A DNA stretch of 64,000 nucleotides, from the NCBI GenBank assembly GCA_019136515.1, contig JAGVUB010000142.1, positions 1-64,000 of the forward strand. The letters run 5' to 3'. The position numbers and the translations under genes were made by a program. This DNA is from Verrucomicrobiota bacterium (GTDB lineage: Bacteria > Verrucomicrobiota > Verrucomicrobiia > Opitutales > Opitutaceae). The notes under the pieces were generated by a model, which saw only the letters and a program-made list of their open reading frames with translations, ran no database searches and had not been told where the DNA came from. Position 1 is the stretch's first letter. Each line of letters begins with the position of its first letter. Below are positions 25,875 through 36,572 of the stretch, in pieces.

Positions 25875-26639
25875 GTGGACCTCGCACCCTATCGCGCTTT
25901 CCTGCAAGAACTCGCCATCGCCAGCGGCGACTTCGTCCGCCCGCTCTTCGGCAGCCATGACGTCGCCGTCGAGATGAAGTCCGACCAGACGCCCGTGACC
26001 GCCGCCGACCGCGGTGCCGAGGAGCTGATGCGCGCGATGATCGCGAAACGTTTTCCCGATCATGGCGTGCTCGGCGAGGAGTACGGCAACGACCGTGCCG
26101 ACGCGGAGTTCGTCTGGGTGCTCGATCCGATCGACGGCACGAAGAGCTTCGCCGCCGCCTGCCCGCTCTTCGGCACGCTCATCGCCCTGCTCCATCGCGG
26201 GCAACCAGTCCTCGGCTGCATTCACCAACCCATTCTCCGCCAGCTCGTCGTCGGCGACAGCACGGCAACCACGCTCAACGGCAAACCCGTGCGCCTGCGC
26301 GAGCCGGCCGACCTCGCCGCCGCCACGCTGCTCGTCACCGACACGCTCTCCGTGCCGCAGCATCAAAGCGCCGCCGGCTGGGAGGCGCTCACGCAACGCG
26401 TGCGCCTGGTCCGCACCTGGGGCGACTGCTACGGCTACCTGCTCGTCGCCACCGGTTGGGCCGACATCATGGGCGACCCGGTCATGAACCCGTGGGACAT
26501 CGCCGCGCTCGTGCCGGTGATCCGCGGTGCCGGCGGCATGATCACCGACTGGCAGGGGCGCGAGCCGATGGGCGCCCAGTCCACGCTCGCCGCCCATCCC
26601 AAGCTCCACGCCGAGGTGCTGCGGATCCTGAATCCGTAG
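25875..26639 (+). CDS. hisN: Inositol monophosphatase / histidinol-phosphatase (HisN-like)
   Basis: A 254-residue member of the inositol-monophosphatase fold. Metal-site motifs are visible: GEEYG, DPIDGTKSF and the late PWDIAAL. The texts VEMKSDQTPVTAADR and YLLVATGWADIMGD fit the HisN/IMPase clade that removes phosphate from histidinol phosphate or inositol phosphate. GTG at 25875 gives the usual family length and leaves room for promoters. An ATG at 25800 is possible but lies only six bases from the start of the divergent exonuclease gene. The substrate is not certain. Confidence 0.82.
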   Translation: MDLAPYRAFLQELAIASGDFVRPLFGSHDVAVEMKSDQTPVTAADRGAEELMRAMIAKRFPDHGVLGEEYGNDRADAEFVWVLDPIDGTKSFAAACPLFGTLIALLHRGQPVLGCIHQPILRQLVVGDSTATTLNGKPVRLREPADLAAATLLVTDTLSVPQHQSAAGWEALTQRVRLVRTWGDCYGYLLVATGWADIMGDPVMNPWDIAALVPVIRGAGGMITDWQGREPMGAQSTLAAHPKLHAEVLRILNP

Positions 26640-26684
26640 GTCCGGCGTGCCGGAGCACGCGGTCGTTATATCAAGGCGCGGATA

Positions 26685-26722
26685 CGAAAAAGCCGCGGGC
26701 CGATCGCTCGGCGCCGCGGCTT
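26685..26722 (-). terminator. Terminator of the glycolytic cluster (after tpiA)
   Basis: Read on the minus strand, AAGCCGCGG (complement of 26714-26722) pairs with CCGCGGCTT (complement of 26690-26698), followed by a T-tract (26686-26690). Confidence 0.85.
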
Positions 26723-26745
26723 GAAGTATGCGGATCTCGGGTCGC

Positions 26746-27513
26746 TCAGGCCTTGGCGGTGCTGCCGGCCTTGACGAGCTCGAGGAAGGACGGGGCCTGC
26801 AGGGCCGCGCCACCGATGAGGCCGCCGTCGATGTCCTCCTGCTTGAGGAGCTCGGGGGCGTTGTCGGGCTTCATCGAGCCGCCGTAGAGGATGCGGACGC
26901 GCTGGGCCGCCTCGCCGTAGAGTTCGGTGAGGAGCTTGCGGATGAAGGCGTGCACTTCCTGCGCCTGCGCGGTCGTGGCGACCTTGCCGGTGCCGATGGC
27001 CCAGACGGGCTCGTAGGCGATGACGACGTCGGCGATCTGCTCCTTGGTGACACCGGCGAGGCCGGCGACGGTCTGGGTGCGGACAACGTCGAAGGCCTTG
27101 CCGGCCTCGCGCTCCTGCAGCGTCTCGCCGACGCAGAGGATGGGCTTGAGCTGGGCCTTGAGGGCGGCGACGACCTTCTTGTTGATGAAGGCATCGGACT
27201 CGCCGAAGTAGGTGCGGCGCTCGCTGTGACCGAGGATCACATACGAGCAGAAGAGCGAGCGGAGCATTCCGGCCGAGATCTCGCCGGTGTAGGCGCCGGA
27301 GGCCTCGGGGTGCATGTTCTGCGCGCCGAGCTTGATGGCGGAGCCTTCGACGACCTTCGAGACGGACTCGAGGGCGGTGAACGTCGGGCAAACGACGATT
27401 TCGACGGCGGTGGACTTGCCGGCAGCGGAGACGATGGCCTTGGCGAGTTCAGCGCCTTCGGCGGCCGTCTTGTTCATCTTCCAATTACCAGCGATGAGGA
27501 TTTTGCGAGCCAT
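26746..27513 (-). CDS. tpiA: Triosephosphate isomerase
   Basis: A 255-residue TIM-barrel enzyme interconverting DHAP and glyceraldehyde-3-phosphate in glycolysis. Catalytic residues are visible: N and K in AGNWKMN (10-16), His in ILGHSERR, and Glu in the loop-6 region AYEPVWAIGTGK. GGSMKPDNAPEL is the phosphate-binding end. The length is normal. It is last in the minus-strand order gap, pgk, tpiA and is followed by a strong terminator. Confidence 0.97.
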   Translation of the reverse strand: MARKILIAGNWKMNKTAAEGAELAKAIVSAAGKSTAVEIVVCPTFTALESVSKVVEGSAIKLGAQNMHPEASGAYTGEISAGMLRSLFCSYVILGHSERRTYFGESDAFINKKVVAALKAQLKPILCVGETLQEREAGKAFDVVRTQTVAGLAGVTKEQIADVVIAYEPVWAIGTGKVATTAQAQEVHAFIRKLLTELYGEAAQRVRILYGGSMKPDNAPELLKQEDIDGGLIGGAALQAPSFLELVKAGSTAKA

Positions 27514-27547
27514 GAGAGGAGGAGTGTGTGCGTTGTTGGGAGAGGGA

Positions 27548-27568
27548 GGCCGGGCACAGCGCCCGGCC
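27548..27568 (-). terminator. GC hairpin between pgk and tpiA (possible attenuator)
   Basis: GGCCGGGC (27548-27555) and GCCCGGCC (27561-27568) form a perfect 8-bp stem with a 5-nt loop. It lacks a T-tract, so it may stabilise or trim the message between the two genes rather than stop transcription. Confidence 0.5.
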
Positions 27569-27576
27569 GGGATGGA

Positions 27577-28833
27577 TCAGGCTTCCAGAGCCGCGACGCC
27601 GGGGAGGACCTTGCCTTCGAGGAGCTCGAGGCTGGCGCCGCCACCGGTGGAGCAGTGGGTGACGACCTTCGCGACCTTGAACTTCTTCGCGGCCGTGGCG
27701 GTGTCGCCGCCGCCGATGACAGTCACCGCGCCGGCCTTGGTGGCTTCGGCGATGGCTTCGGCCTGGGCGATGGTGCCGGCGGCAAACTTGTCGAATTCGA
27801 ACACGCCCGCGGGGCCGTTCCAGACGATGGTCTTGGAGGCGAGGATCGTCTCACGGAAGAGCGCGATCGTCTTCGGGCCAACATCGAGGCCCATCCAGCC
27901 GGCGGGGATGCCGGACTTGTCGTCGACCAGCTTGGTCTGGGCATTGGCGTCGAACTTGTCGGCGGCGACGTAGTCGACGGGGAGGACGAGCTTCACGCCC
28001 TTAGCCTTGGCCTTGGCGACGAGCTCGGCGACGATCTTGGCGCCCTCGGGGTCGAAGAGGCTGGAGCCGATCTCGACGCCTTCGACAACCTTCTTGAAGG
28101 TGAAGGCCATGCCGCCGCCGATGATGATGGCGTTGGCCTTGTCGAGGAGGTTGTTGATGAGGGGAATCTTGTCGGCGATCTTGGCGCCGCCGAGGATGGC
28201 GAGCAGCGGGCGGGCCGGAGCGTCGATGACCTTGGCGAAGGCGACGAGCTCGGCCTCCATGAGGAAGCCGGCGCCCTTCTGGGCGAGCTTCAGGCCAACC
28301 ATCGAGCTGTGCGCGCGGTGGGCGGTGCCGAAGGCGTCGTTGACATAGACATCAGCGAGCTTGGTGAGCGAGGCGCGGAAGGCCTCGACGTTCTTCGGGT
28401 CGGCCTTGATGGACTTCTCGGTGCCGTCGGCCTGCTTCTCCTTCACCTTGCCTTCTTCCTCGATGTGGAAGCGGAGGTTTTCGAGGAGAACGACCTGGCC
28501 GGGCTTGAGCGCGGCGCAGGCGGCCTCGGTGGCGGCGCCGACGCAGTCGGGCAGGAACGTCACGGGCTTCTCGAGGAGCTTGGAGAGCTCGTCGGCGACG
28601 GGCTTGAGGGAGTACTTGGCGATGACCTTGCCGTCCGGGCGGCCGAGGTGGCTGGCGAGCACGACCGAGGCGCCCTTCTCGAGGGCGTACTTGATGGTCG
28701 GGAGGGCGGCGACGATGCGCGCGTTGTTGGTGATGGCACCGGTGGCCTTGTCCTGCGGGACGTTGAAGTCGACGCGGATGAAGACGCGTTTGCCGGCGAG
28801 GTCGAGGTCGCGGATGGATTTGAATTTGGCCAT
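27577..28833 (-). CDS. pgk: Phosphoglycerate kinase
   Basis: A 418-residue glycolytic kinase. The N-terminal domain has the signature [13 protein letters not shown] (14-26) and ASHLGRPDG. The C-terminal nucleotide domain has [13 protein letters not shown] and [11 protein letters not shown] at 28833 begins [12 protein letters not shown] as in the family; the open frame upstream to 28884 adds only low-complexity residues. It is cotranscribed with tpiA, the gap being 63 bases. Confidence 0.97.
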   Translation of the reverse strand: MAKFKSIRDLDLAGKRVFIRVDFNVPQDKATGAITNNARIVAALPTIKYALEKGASVVLASHLGRPDGKVIAKYSLKPVADELSKLLEKPVTFLPDCVGAATEAACAALKPGQVVLLENLRFHIEEEGKVKEKQADGTEKSIKADPKNVEAFRASLTKLADVYVNDAFGTAHRAHSSMVGLKLAQKGAGFLMEAELVAFAKVIDAPARPLLAILGGAKIADKIPLINNLLDKANAIIIGGGMAFTFKKVVEGVEIGSSLFDPEGAKIVAELVAKAKAKGVKLVLPVDYVAADKFDANAQTKLVDDKSGIPAGWMGLDVGPKTIALFRETILASKTIVWNGPAGVFEFDKFAAGTIAQAEAIAEATKAGAVTVIGGGDTATAAKKFKVAKVVTHCSTGGGASLELLEGKVLPGVAALEA

Positions 28834-28880
28834 GACGGAAAAGGGAGCGGACGGGGAGAGCGGAGGGAAAACGGGAGCGG

Positions 28881-28926
28881 ACAATAAAGAAGGGCTGAAC
28901 GCTGAGTTGAGTCAGCCTTCAGCCCT
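28881..28926 (-). terminator. Terminator between gap and pgk
   Basis: AGGGCTGAA (28891-28899) and TTCAGCCCT (28918-28926) form a 9-bp stem around an 18-nt loop. On the minus strand it is followed by TTCTTTATTGT. It should end much of the gap message before pgk. Confidence 0.75.
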
Positions 28927-28962
28927 TCAGAGATTTCAGCCTTCAGTGAAGTGCTGCGAAGC

Positions 28963-30033
<1,071 letters not shown>

Positions 30034-30231
30034 TTACTGGATGGAATTGAGCGGCAGGCGTCCGCTAGCGGCGATGATCACCGTGGCGCACACGCACCGG
30101 AGCCGGTCAGGACACCGGAGGAACGCGGGTTTGGCAAGAGGGATGATTGGGTGGCCAAAAATTCCGTATACCCGCCCTTTCGCGCCTCATGCGCGGGAAA
30201 TCTGGGGCCAAGGCGCGCCGCCACAGCCCCC

Positions 30232-30870
30232 CTACTTCGGCAAAGCCGCCGCCAGTTCGCGCCCGAGCGAGGCAACCGCCTCGCCCAACTTCGCGGTGAG
30301 CGCAGCATAGTCTCCCTCCGGCCATTCAGCGGTTGCACTCTCGAACACTCCGGTGGCCAGCGGCGCCGCACCGGCTCCCGCCGCCGTCGCACGGATCTCC
30401 CAAGCCGCAGCAAACCGCGCCCGGCGTCTCTCGGGGCCGGCGACGCCCTCGCACGCGAGCACACGCACCGAAATTTCGTACTGCGGCAACGCCGACTGCG
30501 GCGCCGGATAGGCCACAACCGCGCGCACTCCCGGCTGCGTCAGCAACGTCTCGCGCAGGAGCCGCGCAATCCCCTGCTCCAGCGGCTCGGCCCAGCGTGC
30601 GTCGCGCACCCGCACCACCTCCGTGCCACCGGGCCGGAGCACCACGGCGGGCGAACGCAGATAGGCCGGAAGCTCGATGCGGCAGAGCCCGAGCGTCGCC
30701 CCGCGGGCGCCTTCGGTCGCAGCCCCCACGGCCGGCACAGAGCCCGGCGCGAACAACAGGTAGAACCGCGTCGGGTCGGGCTGTGCGGTGGGCAGGTTGC
30801 AGCCGGCCAACACGGCGAGCACGAGGGCGGCGACGAGCCGGGGGAAGGTCGCAAGAGGGAGCGTTTTCAT
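30232..30870 (-). CDS. PqiC/MlaB-like ABC transport auxiliary lipoprotein
   Basis: A 212-residue lipoprotein. The lipobox LAGC (21-24) follows a hydrophobic signal (LVAALVLAVLAGC). The rest resembles the ABC-type transport auxiliary component family (DUF330, PqiC-like): TRFYLLFAPG, LGLCRIELPAYLRSPAVVLR and the RWAEPLEQGIARLLRETL segment. It is last of the four-gene lipid transport operon and probably sits in the outer membrane as the acceptor or bridge. Confidence 0.85.
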   Translation of the reverse strand: MKTLPLATFPRLVAALVLAVLAGCNLPTAQPDPTRFYLLFAPGSVPAVGAATEGARGATLGLCRIELPAYLRSPAVVLRPGGTEVVRVRDARWAEPLEQGIARLLRETLLTQPGVRAVVAYPAPQSALPQYEISVRVLACEGVAGPERRRARFAAAWEIRATAAGAGAAPLATGVFESATAEWPEGDYAALTAKLGEAVASLGRELAAALPK

Positions 30871-30884
30871 GGCGTTACGGAAAT

Positions 30885-31910
30885 TCAACGACGCCGGCCG
30901 GAACCGGCGGGTCCGACCGGCGGCCGGCCGGTGATGAGGGAGTTCGGGTTGCGCTCGAGGAAATCGACCAGCCGCTGCAACGACTCCGCGGCCTCGGCCA
31001 CGCGCCGCATCGTCTGCACGACTTCCTCGCCGATGCCGGTCTGCGGGCCGGTGAAGCTGCGCACCGAAAGCGCGGCGGCGTTGAGCTGCTCCATCGCACT
31101 GCGCGCCTCGGCGAGCGTGCGCTGCAATCCCTCGCCCGTCGGGCCGACCTGCTCGTCGACATGGCCGATCATGGCCCGGAGGTCCGCCAGCACACGGTTC
31201 ACACCGACAAAGGCCTCGCCGAGTTTCGGGTCGCTCGCGAGCACCCGCACGGCGGCCGCGGCGGACTGCACCTCGTCGATGGCGGGCTGAAGCTGGAGCG
31301 CATCGATCTTGGTGCGTGTGGTCGCCATCAGTGCCTTCAACTCCGTGGAAATGCCCGCGTAGTCGACTTGCCCGAGCTTGCCGAGGATCTCGGTGATGCT
31401 GGCGGTGAACTCCGCGATCATCGACGGCACCGCGGGAACAACCGGGATGTCGGAGTTCGGGAGCTCGGCCGGCAGCGGGTACTTCTGCTCCTCGTCGAAG
31501 TTGAGCTCCACGTAGAGCAGGCCGGTCGCCAGCCCCTGGACGGCCAACTCGGCGCGCATGCCGTCCTTCACGAGTTCGCCGATCCGGCCCGACTCCGAGA
31601 AATCGATGCGTTTTCCCTCGGGGCCAACGAGCACGTTCTTCGTCACCTCGCAAACGACCTCGACGACGGAGTCGCGCCTGGCGGCATCGAACCGCACGGT
31701 GATGTCGGCCACGCGGCCCACCCGCACGCCGCGCAGCTTCACCGGCGCCCCGGGATCGAGCCCGTGCACGGACTCGTCGAAGAACACGGCGAAACGCTGC
31801 GGTTTGGTGAAGAGCGAGGCGCCGCCGAACGCGAGCACGCCGATCAGCAGCAACAGGAAACCGCCGATCACGAAGATGCCGATGAGCGTGGGACTGAGTT
31901 TGGTTTTCAC
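30885..31910 (-). CDS. mlaD: MCE-domain lipid transport protein (MlaD-like)
   Basis: A 341-residue protein with one N-terminal membrane anchor (LIGIFVIGGFLLLLIGVLAF) and an MCE domain (about 40-120: FFDESVHGLDPGAPVKLRGVRVGRV). A long helical C-terminal part follows, with repeated hydrophobic heptads. It forms the periplasmic ring that passes phospholipids in Mla/Pqi systems. The start is a GTG at 31910 that overlaps the ATPase stop as GTGA. The helical tail resembles MCE proteins that form a tube. Confidence 0.9.
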   Translation of the reverse strand: MKTKLSPTLIGIFVIGGFLLLLIGVLAFGGASLFTKPQRFAVFFDESVHGLDPGAPVKLRGVRVGRVADITVRFDAARRDSVVEVVCEVTKNVLVGPEGKRIDFSESGRIGELVKDGMRAELAVQGLATGLLYVELNFDEEQKYPLPAELPNSDIPVVPAVPSMIAEFTASITEILGKLGQVDYAGISTELKALMATTRTKIDALQLQPAIDEVQSAAAAVRVLASDPKLGEAFVGVNRVLADLRAMIGHVDEQVGPTGEGLQRTLAEARSAMEQLNAAALSVRSFTGPQTGIGEEVVQTMRRVAEAAESLQRLVDFLERNPNSLITGRPPVGPAGSGRRR

Positions 31911-32686
31911 GGGTGATTCGAAGCGGAGACCACATCCTCGGGTGCGAGGAACTCGCGCACGCGCGGATCGGTCGCCTCGGCCAGCAGACGCCGAGGCGCC
32001 CCCTCGGCGAGGATGCCCTGCACCTCGCGGTGCAGGAGGATCGCGCGATCGGCGATGCCGAGGATGCTCGGCAACTCGTGCGAGACGATGACCATCGTGG
32101 TGTGGAGGTTGTCGCGGATCTCGAGGATGAGGCGGTCGAGGGCGCGCGAGGTGATCGGGTCGAGGCCGGCGGCCGGCTCGTCGAAGAAGATGATCTGCGG
32201 ATCGAGCGCGAGGGCGCGGGCGATCGCGGCGCGCTTGCGCATGCCGCCGCTCACCTCCGCGGGGAACTGGTCCTCGCAGCCGGAGAGGCCGACCTGCGCG
32301 AGCTTCCAGCGCACGATCTCGCGCCGCTCGGCAGCCGTGAGCGCCGTGTACTCCTGCAACGGCAGGGCCACGTTCTCCGCCAGCGTCATCGAACTCCAAA
32401 GCGCACCATATTGGTACGACACGCCAAAGCCCTTCTGCATCTCGCGCCGCTCGGCCGGTCCGGCCGCGGTGAAGTCGCGCCCGAAGTAGGCGATGCGCCC
32501 CGCGGCCACCGGCAGCAGGCCGATGAGGTGTTTGAGCAGCGTGCTCTTGCCGCAACCGCTCCCGCCGATGACGAAGAACAGCTCGCCCCGCGCCACGGTG
32601 AAGTTCACGTCGTGCAGGATCGTCCGCTCGCCCTGGCGACACTCCAGCCCCTGCACTTCGATCGCGTTGTCGGCGGCGTTGCTCAT
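31907..32686 (-). CDS. mlaF: ABC transporter ATP-binding protein, lipid transport (MlaF-like)
   Basis: A 259-residue ABC ATPase. Walker A GGSGCGKS (about 37-44), signature VSGGMRKR (about 144-151) and Walker B IIFFDEPAAGLDP are present. The Mkl/MlaF subfamily is indicated by the text YFGRDF and by the gene order MlaE, MlaF, MlaD, lipoprotein. It drives lipid movement across the envelope with the permease just upstream. Confidence 0.94.
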   Translation of the reverse strand: MSNAADNAIEVQGLECRQGERTILHDVNFTVARGELFFVIGGSGCGKSTLLKHLIGLLPVAAGRIAYFGRDFTAAGPAERREMQKGFGVSYQYGALWSSMTLAENVALPLQEYTALTAAERREIVRWKLAQVGLSGCEDQFPAEVSGGMRKRAAIARALALDPQIIFFDEPAAGLDPITSRALDRLILEIRDNLHTTMVIVSHELPSILGIADRAILLHREVQGILAEGAPRRLLAEATDPRVREFLAPEDVVSASNHP

Positions 32687-32705
32687 CGGGGAAACGGGGC
32701 GCGGA

Positions 32706-33818
32706 TCAGAAGCCGAGAATGTTGAAGATCACCGCGAACACGGCGTCGGCGAGGATGATGCAGAGGATGGCGGTGACGACCGCCGAGGTCGCCGCCTTGC
32801 CCACGCCGGCAGCGCTGCGGTCGGCCTGCATGCCGCGCAGGCAGCCCGCGAAGCCGATCAGCCCGCCGAACGCCATGCTCTTGATCAGGCCGCTGGCGAG
32901 GTCGGAGAGATCGAGGATGCTCTTGGTCTCGATCCAGTAGGTGATCGGCGGCAGGTCGAGCAGGCCCCACGCGATGAGCATGCCGCCGAGCACGCCGAGG
33001 GCGTTCGCGTAGAGCGTGAGCAGCGGCATCATCAGCTGCAGCGCCACCAACCGCGGCAGCACGAGGAACTGCACGGGGTTCAGGCCCAGCGTCTCCAAAG
33101 CGTCGATCTCCTCGTTGGCCTTCATGTTGCCGATCTCGGCGGCGAACGCCGCGCCGGTCCGCCCGGCCAGCACCACCGCCGCCATCATCGGCCCCATCTC
33201 GCGCACCACGCCGAGCCCGATCAGGTCGGCCACGTAGATGTCGGCCCCGAACTGCCGCAGCAGCACGGCCGACTGGTACGCCATGATCACGCCGACGAGG
33301 AAACTGATCAGCCCGACGATGGGCAGGCCCTGCGCGCCGCACTGCTGCATCTGGATCAGGCAGTCGCCCCAACGAAAACTTCCGGGTTTCCGCAGCAGGT
33401 GCGCGAAGCCGATCGTGCAGTTGCCCACGAAGCGCGCGTAGTCGAGCGCATCGTCGACGAACTTCCGCGCCGCCACGCCGACCTCCGCAAACCACGTCCA
33501 GCCGCCGCCCGTCCCCGCCGGCCCGCGCTGCGGTCGGACGAGCGCCGGCGGGATCCCCGCCGGCAGCCCCTGCACCGCGAGTGCCCAGTGGCGCCGCTCG
33601 CAGAGCCGGCGCACCTCGCCGAGGAAGAGCACCAGCGAGCCGTCCCAGCGCTCCAGCTCCGTCACCACAATCTCGACGCGCCGGAGGGTCGCACCTTTCG
33701 CCGGCTTCCACTGCGGCCGCTCGGCGGCGTGGTCCCAGCGCCCGCCGACCGTCAGGCGGCACTGATCCGCGGTCTCCTCGATCCGCAAGGTGGCGGCGTT
33801 GGCGGGCGGGGTTTGCAT
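32706..33818 (-). CDS. mlaE: MlaE-type permease with fused N-terminal STAS domain
   Basis: A 370-residue protein. Residues 1-110 look like a STAS domain (RIEETADQCRLTVGGRWDH, EIVVTELERWDGSLVLFL), the job done by separate MlaB elsewhere. Residues about 115-370 are the MlaE permease, with the typical GLPIVGLISFLVGVIMAYQSA, VVREMGPMMAAVVLAGRTGAAFAAEI and NEEIDALETLG. ATG at 33818 gives exactly this architecture; the longer open frame upstream is GC-driven. It is first of the operon. Confidence 0.92.
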   Translation of the reverse strand: MQTPPANAATLRIEETADQCRLTVGGRWDHAAERPQWKPAKGATLRRVEIVVTELERWDGSLVLFLGEVRRLCERRHWALAVQGLPAGIPPALVRPQRGPAGTGGGWTWFAEVGVAARKFVDDALDYARFVGNCTIGFAHLLRKPGSFRWGDCLIQMQQCGAQGLPIVGLISFLVGVIMAYQSAVLLRQFGADIYVADLIGLGVVREMGPMMAAVVLAGRTGAAFAAEIGNMKANEEIDALETLGLNPVQFLVLPRLVALQLMMPLLTLYANALGVLGGMLIAWGLLDLPPITYWIETKSILDLSDLASGLIKSMAFGGLIGFAGCLRGMQADRSAAGVGKAATSAVVTAILCIILADAVFAVIFNILGF

Positions 33819-33926
33819 GGCGCTCGGGCCCCACGCTGCCACGCGGCGGTGTCGTTGCGATGAAAAACCGGAGCCACGGACCTTCGCCGTTGCGCCGCGC
33901 GACGATTCGCGCGAGTTCACCTGCCG

Positions 33927-34583
33927 ATGCTCCCGTTCCGCACCGTCCTCTTCGATCTCGACGGCACGCTGGTCGACGCCTTCACGACGATCCACCGCGC
34001 GTATTGCCACACGCTGCCGCAGTTCGGCTATCCCGCGCCGAGCGCCGAGCAGGTGCGGCGTGCCGTGGGCGGCGGGTTGGAAAACGCCATGGGGCGCTTC
34101 GTGCCGGCGGAACTCGTGACCGAGGCCTGCCGCGTGCACGTGGCCTACACCGAGAAGATCCAGCTCGAGGATCCGACCGTCTACCCCGGCGGCCGCGAGC
34201 TCGTCGCCGCTCTCCGGGCACGCGGGAGGAAGACCGCCGTGCTCACCAACAAGATCGGCGAGCACGCCCGCGCCCTCCTCGCGCACCTCGGGCTCGCCCC
34301 GCAGCTCGACCTCGTCCTCGGCGCGCGCGACTGCCCGTGGCGCAAACCCGCCGCCGAGTTCACCGCCGAGGCGCTGCACCGGCTCGGCGCCGAACCGGCC
34401 ACGGCCTGCCTGATCGGCGACTCGCCCTTCGACCTGGCGACCGCGCACAATGCTGGCATCCCCTGCTTCTGCGTCGCCACCGGTACACACTCCGAGCAGG
34501 ACCTGCGCGCCGCGGGCGCCACCGCTGTGTATCCCGATTTACCCATCCTCGGGGCCGCCGTGTTCGGGCTCACGCTCGCGTGA
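33927..34583 (+). CDS. gph: HAD-superfamily phosphatase, phosphoglycolate phosphatase-like
   Basis: A 218-residue HAD hydrolase. The four motifs are visible: DLDGT (10-14), the Thr of VLTNK, the Lys of RKPAAE and GDSPFDLATA. The small helical cap (about 18-90) and the overall match to Gph/PPase suggest phosphoglycolate or another small phosphate ester as substrate. It is divergent from mlaE; 108 bases separate the starts. Confidence 0.88.
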   Translation: MLPFRTVLFDLDGTLVDAFTTIHRAYCHTLPQFGYPAPSAEQVRRAVGGGLENAMGRFVPAELVTEACRVHVAYTEKIQLEDPTVYPGGRELVAALRARGRKTAVLTNKIGEHARALLAHLGLAPQLDLVLGARDCPWRKPAAEFTAEALHRLGAEPATACLIGDSPFDLATAHNAGIPCFCVATGTHSEQDLRAAGATAVYPDLPILGAAVFGLTLA

Positions 34584-34585
34584 GC

Positions 34586-34870
34586 TCACAGCAGCCACCA
34601 CGCGCCGCTGAGCACCAGCGCGAGCAGCACCGCCAGCCCGACCGCCAGCCACGCCCGGCCGCCCCGCGGCAGACCGTCGCCGATCTCGCGCTCCTCGATG
34701 CGCCGGCACTCCCCGTCGTCCGGTTCCGCGGGCAAGTCGACGCCATCGAGGTAGGTTTCCTCGCTCCAGCCGGTGCGTTCGTCGGATCCACAATGCGGGC
34801 ACGCCCTGGCTCCCGCCGGCACGGGCTCGCCGCAGGCCGGGCACTCGCCGGGAGGGACGAACGCGCTCAC
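34586..34870 (-). CDS. Small zinc-ribbon protein with C-terminal membrane helix
   Basis: A 94-residue protein. An N-terminal zinc ribbon (CPACGEPVPAGARACPHCG, residues 10-28) is followed by an acidic middle and a tail anchor (AWLAVGLAVLLALVLSGAWWLL). The start is a GTG at 34870, directly before the ribbon. The larger open frame upstream is spurious. No function is known; such proteins are common and usually uncharacterised. Confidence 0.7.
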   Translation of the reverse strand: MSAFVPPGECPACGEPVPAGARACPHCGSDERTGWSEETYLDGVDLPAEPDDGECRRIEEREIGDGLPRGGRAWLAVGLAVLLALVLSGAWWLL

Positions 34871-35112
34871 GGGGTCCTCCTCCCGCGCGAAGCGTGCGCC
34901 CCCCGCGCCGCTCCCCTTCGGTCGGGGGCCCAAGACTCGGCCGGTTGGCAACCATTGCTCATGTGCGTCACCCTGCGGCCCCAGCGCGGGGCCGCAAGCC
35001 CCGGCGCCAGCGGAACGCCCGGGCCCGAGCCGAGGCAGACGACAGCGGACGCGCGGCGACTCCGGCCCCTCCGGTGTTGCCGCACGTCCACCGGCTCGCC
35101 TAAACCTTGGCG

Positions 35113-35799
35113 GTGACCGAAACTCCGCAGCCCAGTCCGCGCCGCATCCATGCCATCGTCGGCTGGCGGCGACTCCTGCTCTGGCCGCTGGGGCTGCTCG
35201 TCCGCCTCTGGTGCCGCACCGTGCGCATCGAGGCCGACGAGGCGACACGCCGGGTGATGGGGCGACTCGATCAGGCCGCGATCTTCACGCTCTGGCACAA
35301 TCGCCTCTTCATCGCCGCCGAACTCTACCGCCGCTTCCGCAAGGGCAAACGCCTCTACGCACTCGTCAGCGCCAGCAAGGACGGCGCCTGGCTGGCCGCC
35401 TTCTTCGAGGTCGTCGGCTTGCGCACCGTGCGCGGCTCCAGCAGTCGGTTCGGCCGCGAGGCAATGCACGCCCTGGCCGAGAAGCTCCGCCACGGTGAAG
35501 ACATCGGCATCACGCCCGACGGGCCGCGGGGCCCTTGCTACGACTTGAAGGGCGGCGGAGTGATCCTCGCCCGCAAAACCGGAGCGACCACAATCCTGGT
35601 CGGCATGCGCTTCGCGGCGGCATGGCGGCTGCCGAGCTGGGACCGGTTCTACCTGCCCCGTCCGTTCTCGCGCGTCGAGTTGCACGCCGAGGAATGGGGA
35701 GCCGACCTCCTCGAACACAACGAGGAGCCGCTCGGCACGCTGCGGAACCGCCTGCTGGAGCTGAATCCCGACGAAGCCCCCCGTTGCGGCTCGCGCTGA
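35113..35799 (+). CDS. DUF374-type lysophospholipid acyltransferase-like protein
   Basis: A protein of about 228 residues of the DUF374 family, a branch of the PlsC/LpxL acyltransferase fold. The expected catalytic segment is FTLWHNRLFIAAELYR. Downstream conserved blocks are SASKDGAWLAAFFEVVGLRT, RGSSSRFG and ITPDGPRGP. It probably acylates a lipid at the inner membrane. GTG at 35113 is preferred; TTG at 35107 is also in frame. Confidence 0.82.
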   Translation: MTETPQPSPRRIHAIVGWRRLLLWPLGLLVRLWCRTVRIEADEATRRVMGRLDQAAIFTLWHNRLFIAAELYRRFRKGKRLYALVSASKDGAWLAAFFEVVGLRTVRGSSSRFGREAMHALAEKLRHGEDIGITPDGPRGPCYDLKGGGVILARKTGATTILVGMRFAAAWRLPSWDRFYLPRPFSRVELHAEEWGADLLEHNEEPLGTLRNRLLELNPDEAPRCGSR

Positions 35800-35893
35800 C
35801 GCAGCCAGCAGGAGGGCGCAAACAGGGCCGATCGACGCCGGCCCACGGGCATGGATCGGCGCCACCAGACGGCCGCCGATCCCGGGCCCGCAA

Positions 35894-36298
35894 TCAGAAC
35901 GTCGGGACGAGGGTGATCTTGTTGCCCGGCTCGACGACATAGTCGTCACCCGTGCACCACGTCTCGTCGTTGATCAGGAATTTGAAGATGATCGGCTTGG
36001 CGGCCGCCTCGATGGTGAAGGACCAGAGATCGTCCTTCTGGCAGTCGAGCGTCTGGCCACGATCCCAGTTCAGCCCCGGGCCTTCGCCGCGGATGTAGAG
36101 CGTGTTGCCAAAGCCGACATCGAGGTTGGCCTGGATCACGGTGGGCTGCGGGCCGGACTTCTTGGCCGGCTTGACCGCGACCACCGGCTTCGGCGCGGGA
36201 GCGGGCACCGGAGCGGCGGCCACCACGGGCTTGGCGGCAGGCTTCTTCGTGGCAGTGGCGCGGGAAGCGGCGCCGGCGGGAGTCTTCGTCTTTTTCAT
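35894..36298 (-). CDS. Lys/Ala/Pro-rich protein with a CBM20/CBM48-like beta-sandwich
   Basis: A 134-residue protein. The first half is a basic, disordered stretch rich in Ala, Pro, Lys and Val (about 1-50). The second half (VGFGNTLYIRGEGPGLNW, then IIFKFLINDETWCTGDDYVV) has the strand pattern and the Trp/Asn pair seen in starch-binding or glycogen-binding modules. No signal peptide is seen, so it is probably cytoplasmic; glycogen binding is an inference. Confidence 0.72.
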   Translation of the reverse strand: MKKTKTPAGAASRATATKKPAAKPVVAAAPVPAPAPKPVVAVKPAKKSGPQPTVIQANLDVGFGNTLYIRGEGPGLNWDRGQTLDCQKDDLWSFTIEAAAKPIIFKFLINDETWCTGDDYVVEPGNKITLVPTF

Positions 36299-36572
36299 CG
36301 GTGTATTTTCAATTTCAGGTCTGCATCAGACGGGGGGCCGTTCAGTCGGCTCTCCCGCCGTCCGACCGCAAAAGCGCCGGACAGCCGGCAGCATGGGGAG
36401 TTTTCCGGATTTGTCACCGAGGAAATCCGACGATGCCCGCCGTTTTCACCCAACGGCCGCATTCGTCGTGGGCCGGGGCGCGTCGCGTGCGCGCGGCGAC
36501 GATCATTTTCCGGCGAATTTCGTGTTTACTCGGAGCGAGAAACCGCCCTCAATCCCGGCCCTTTCTGGTTCC

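Noticed and set aside
26728-28887. Very long plus-strand frame opposite tpiA and pgk
   Set aside because: It is an antisense shadow of two clear glycolytic genes, caused by GC-rich codon positions.
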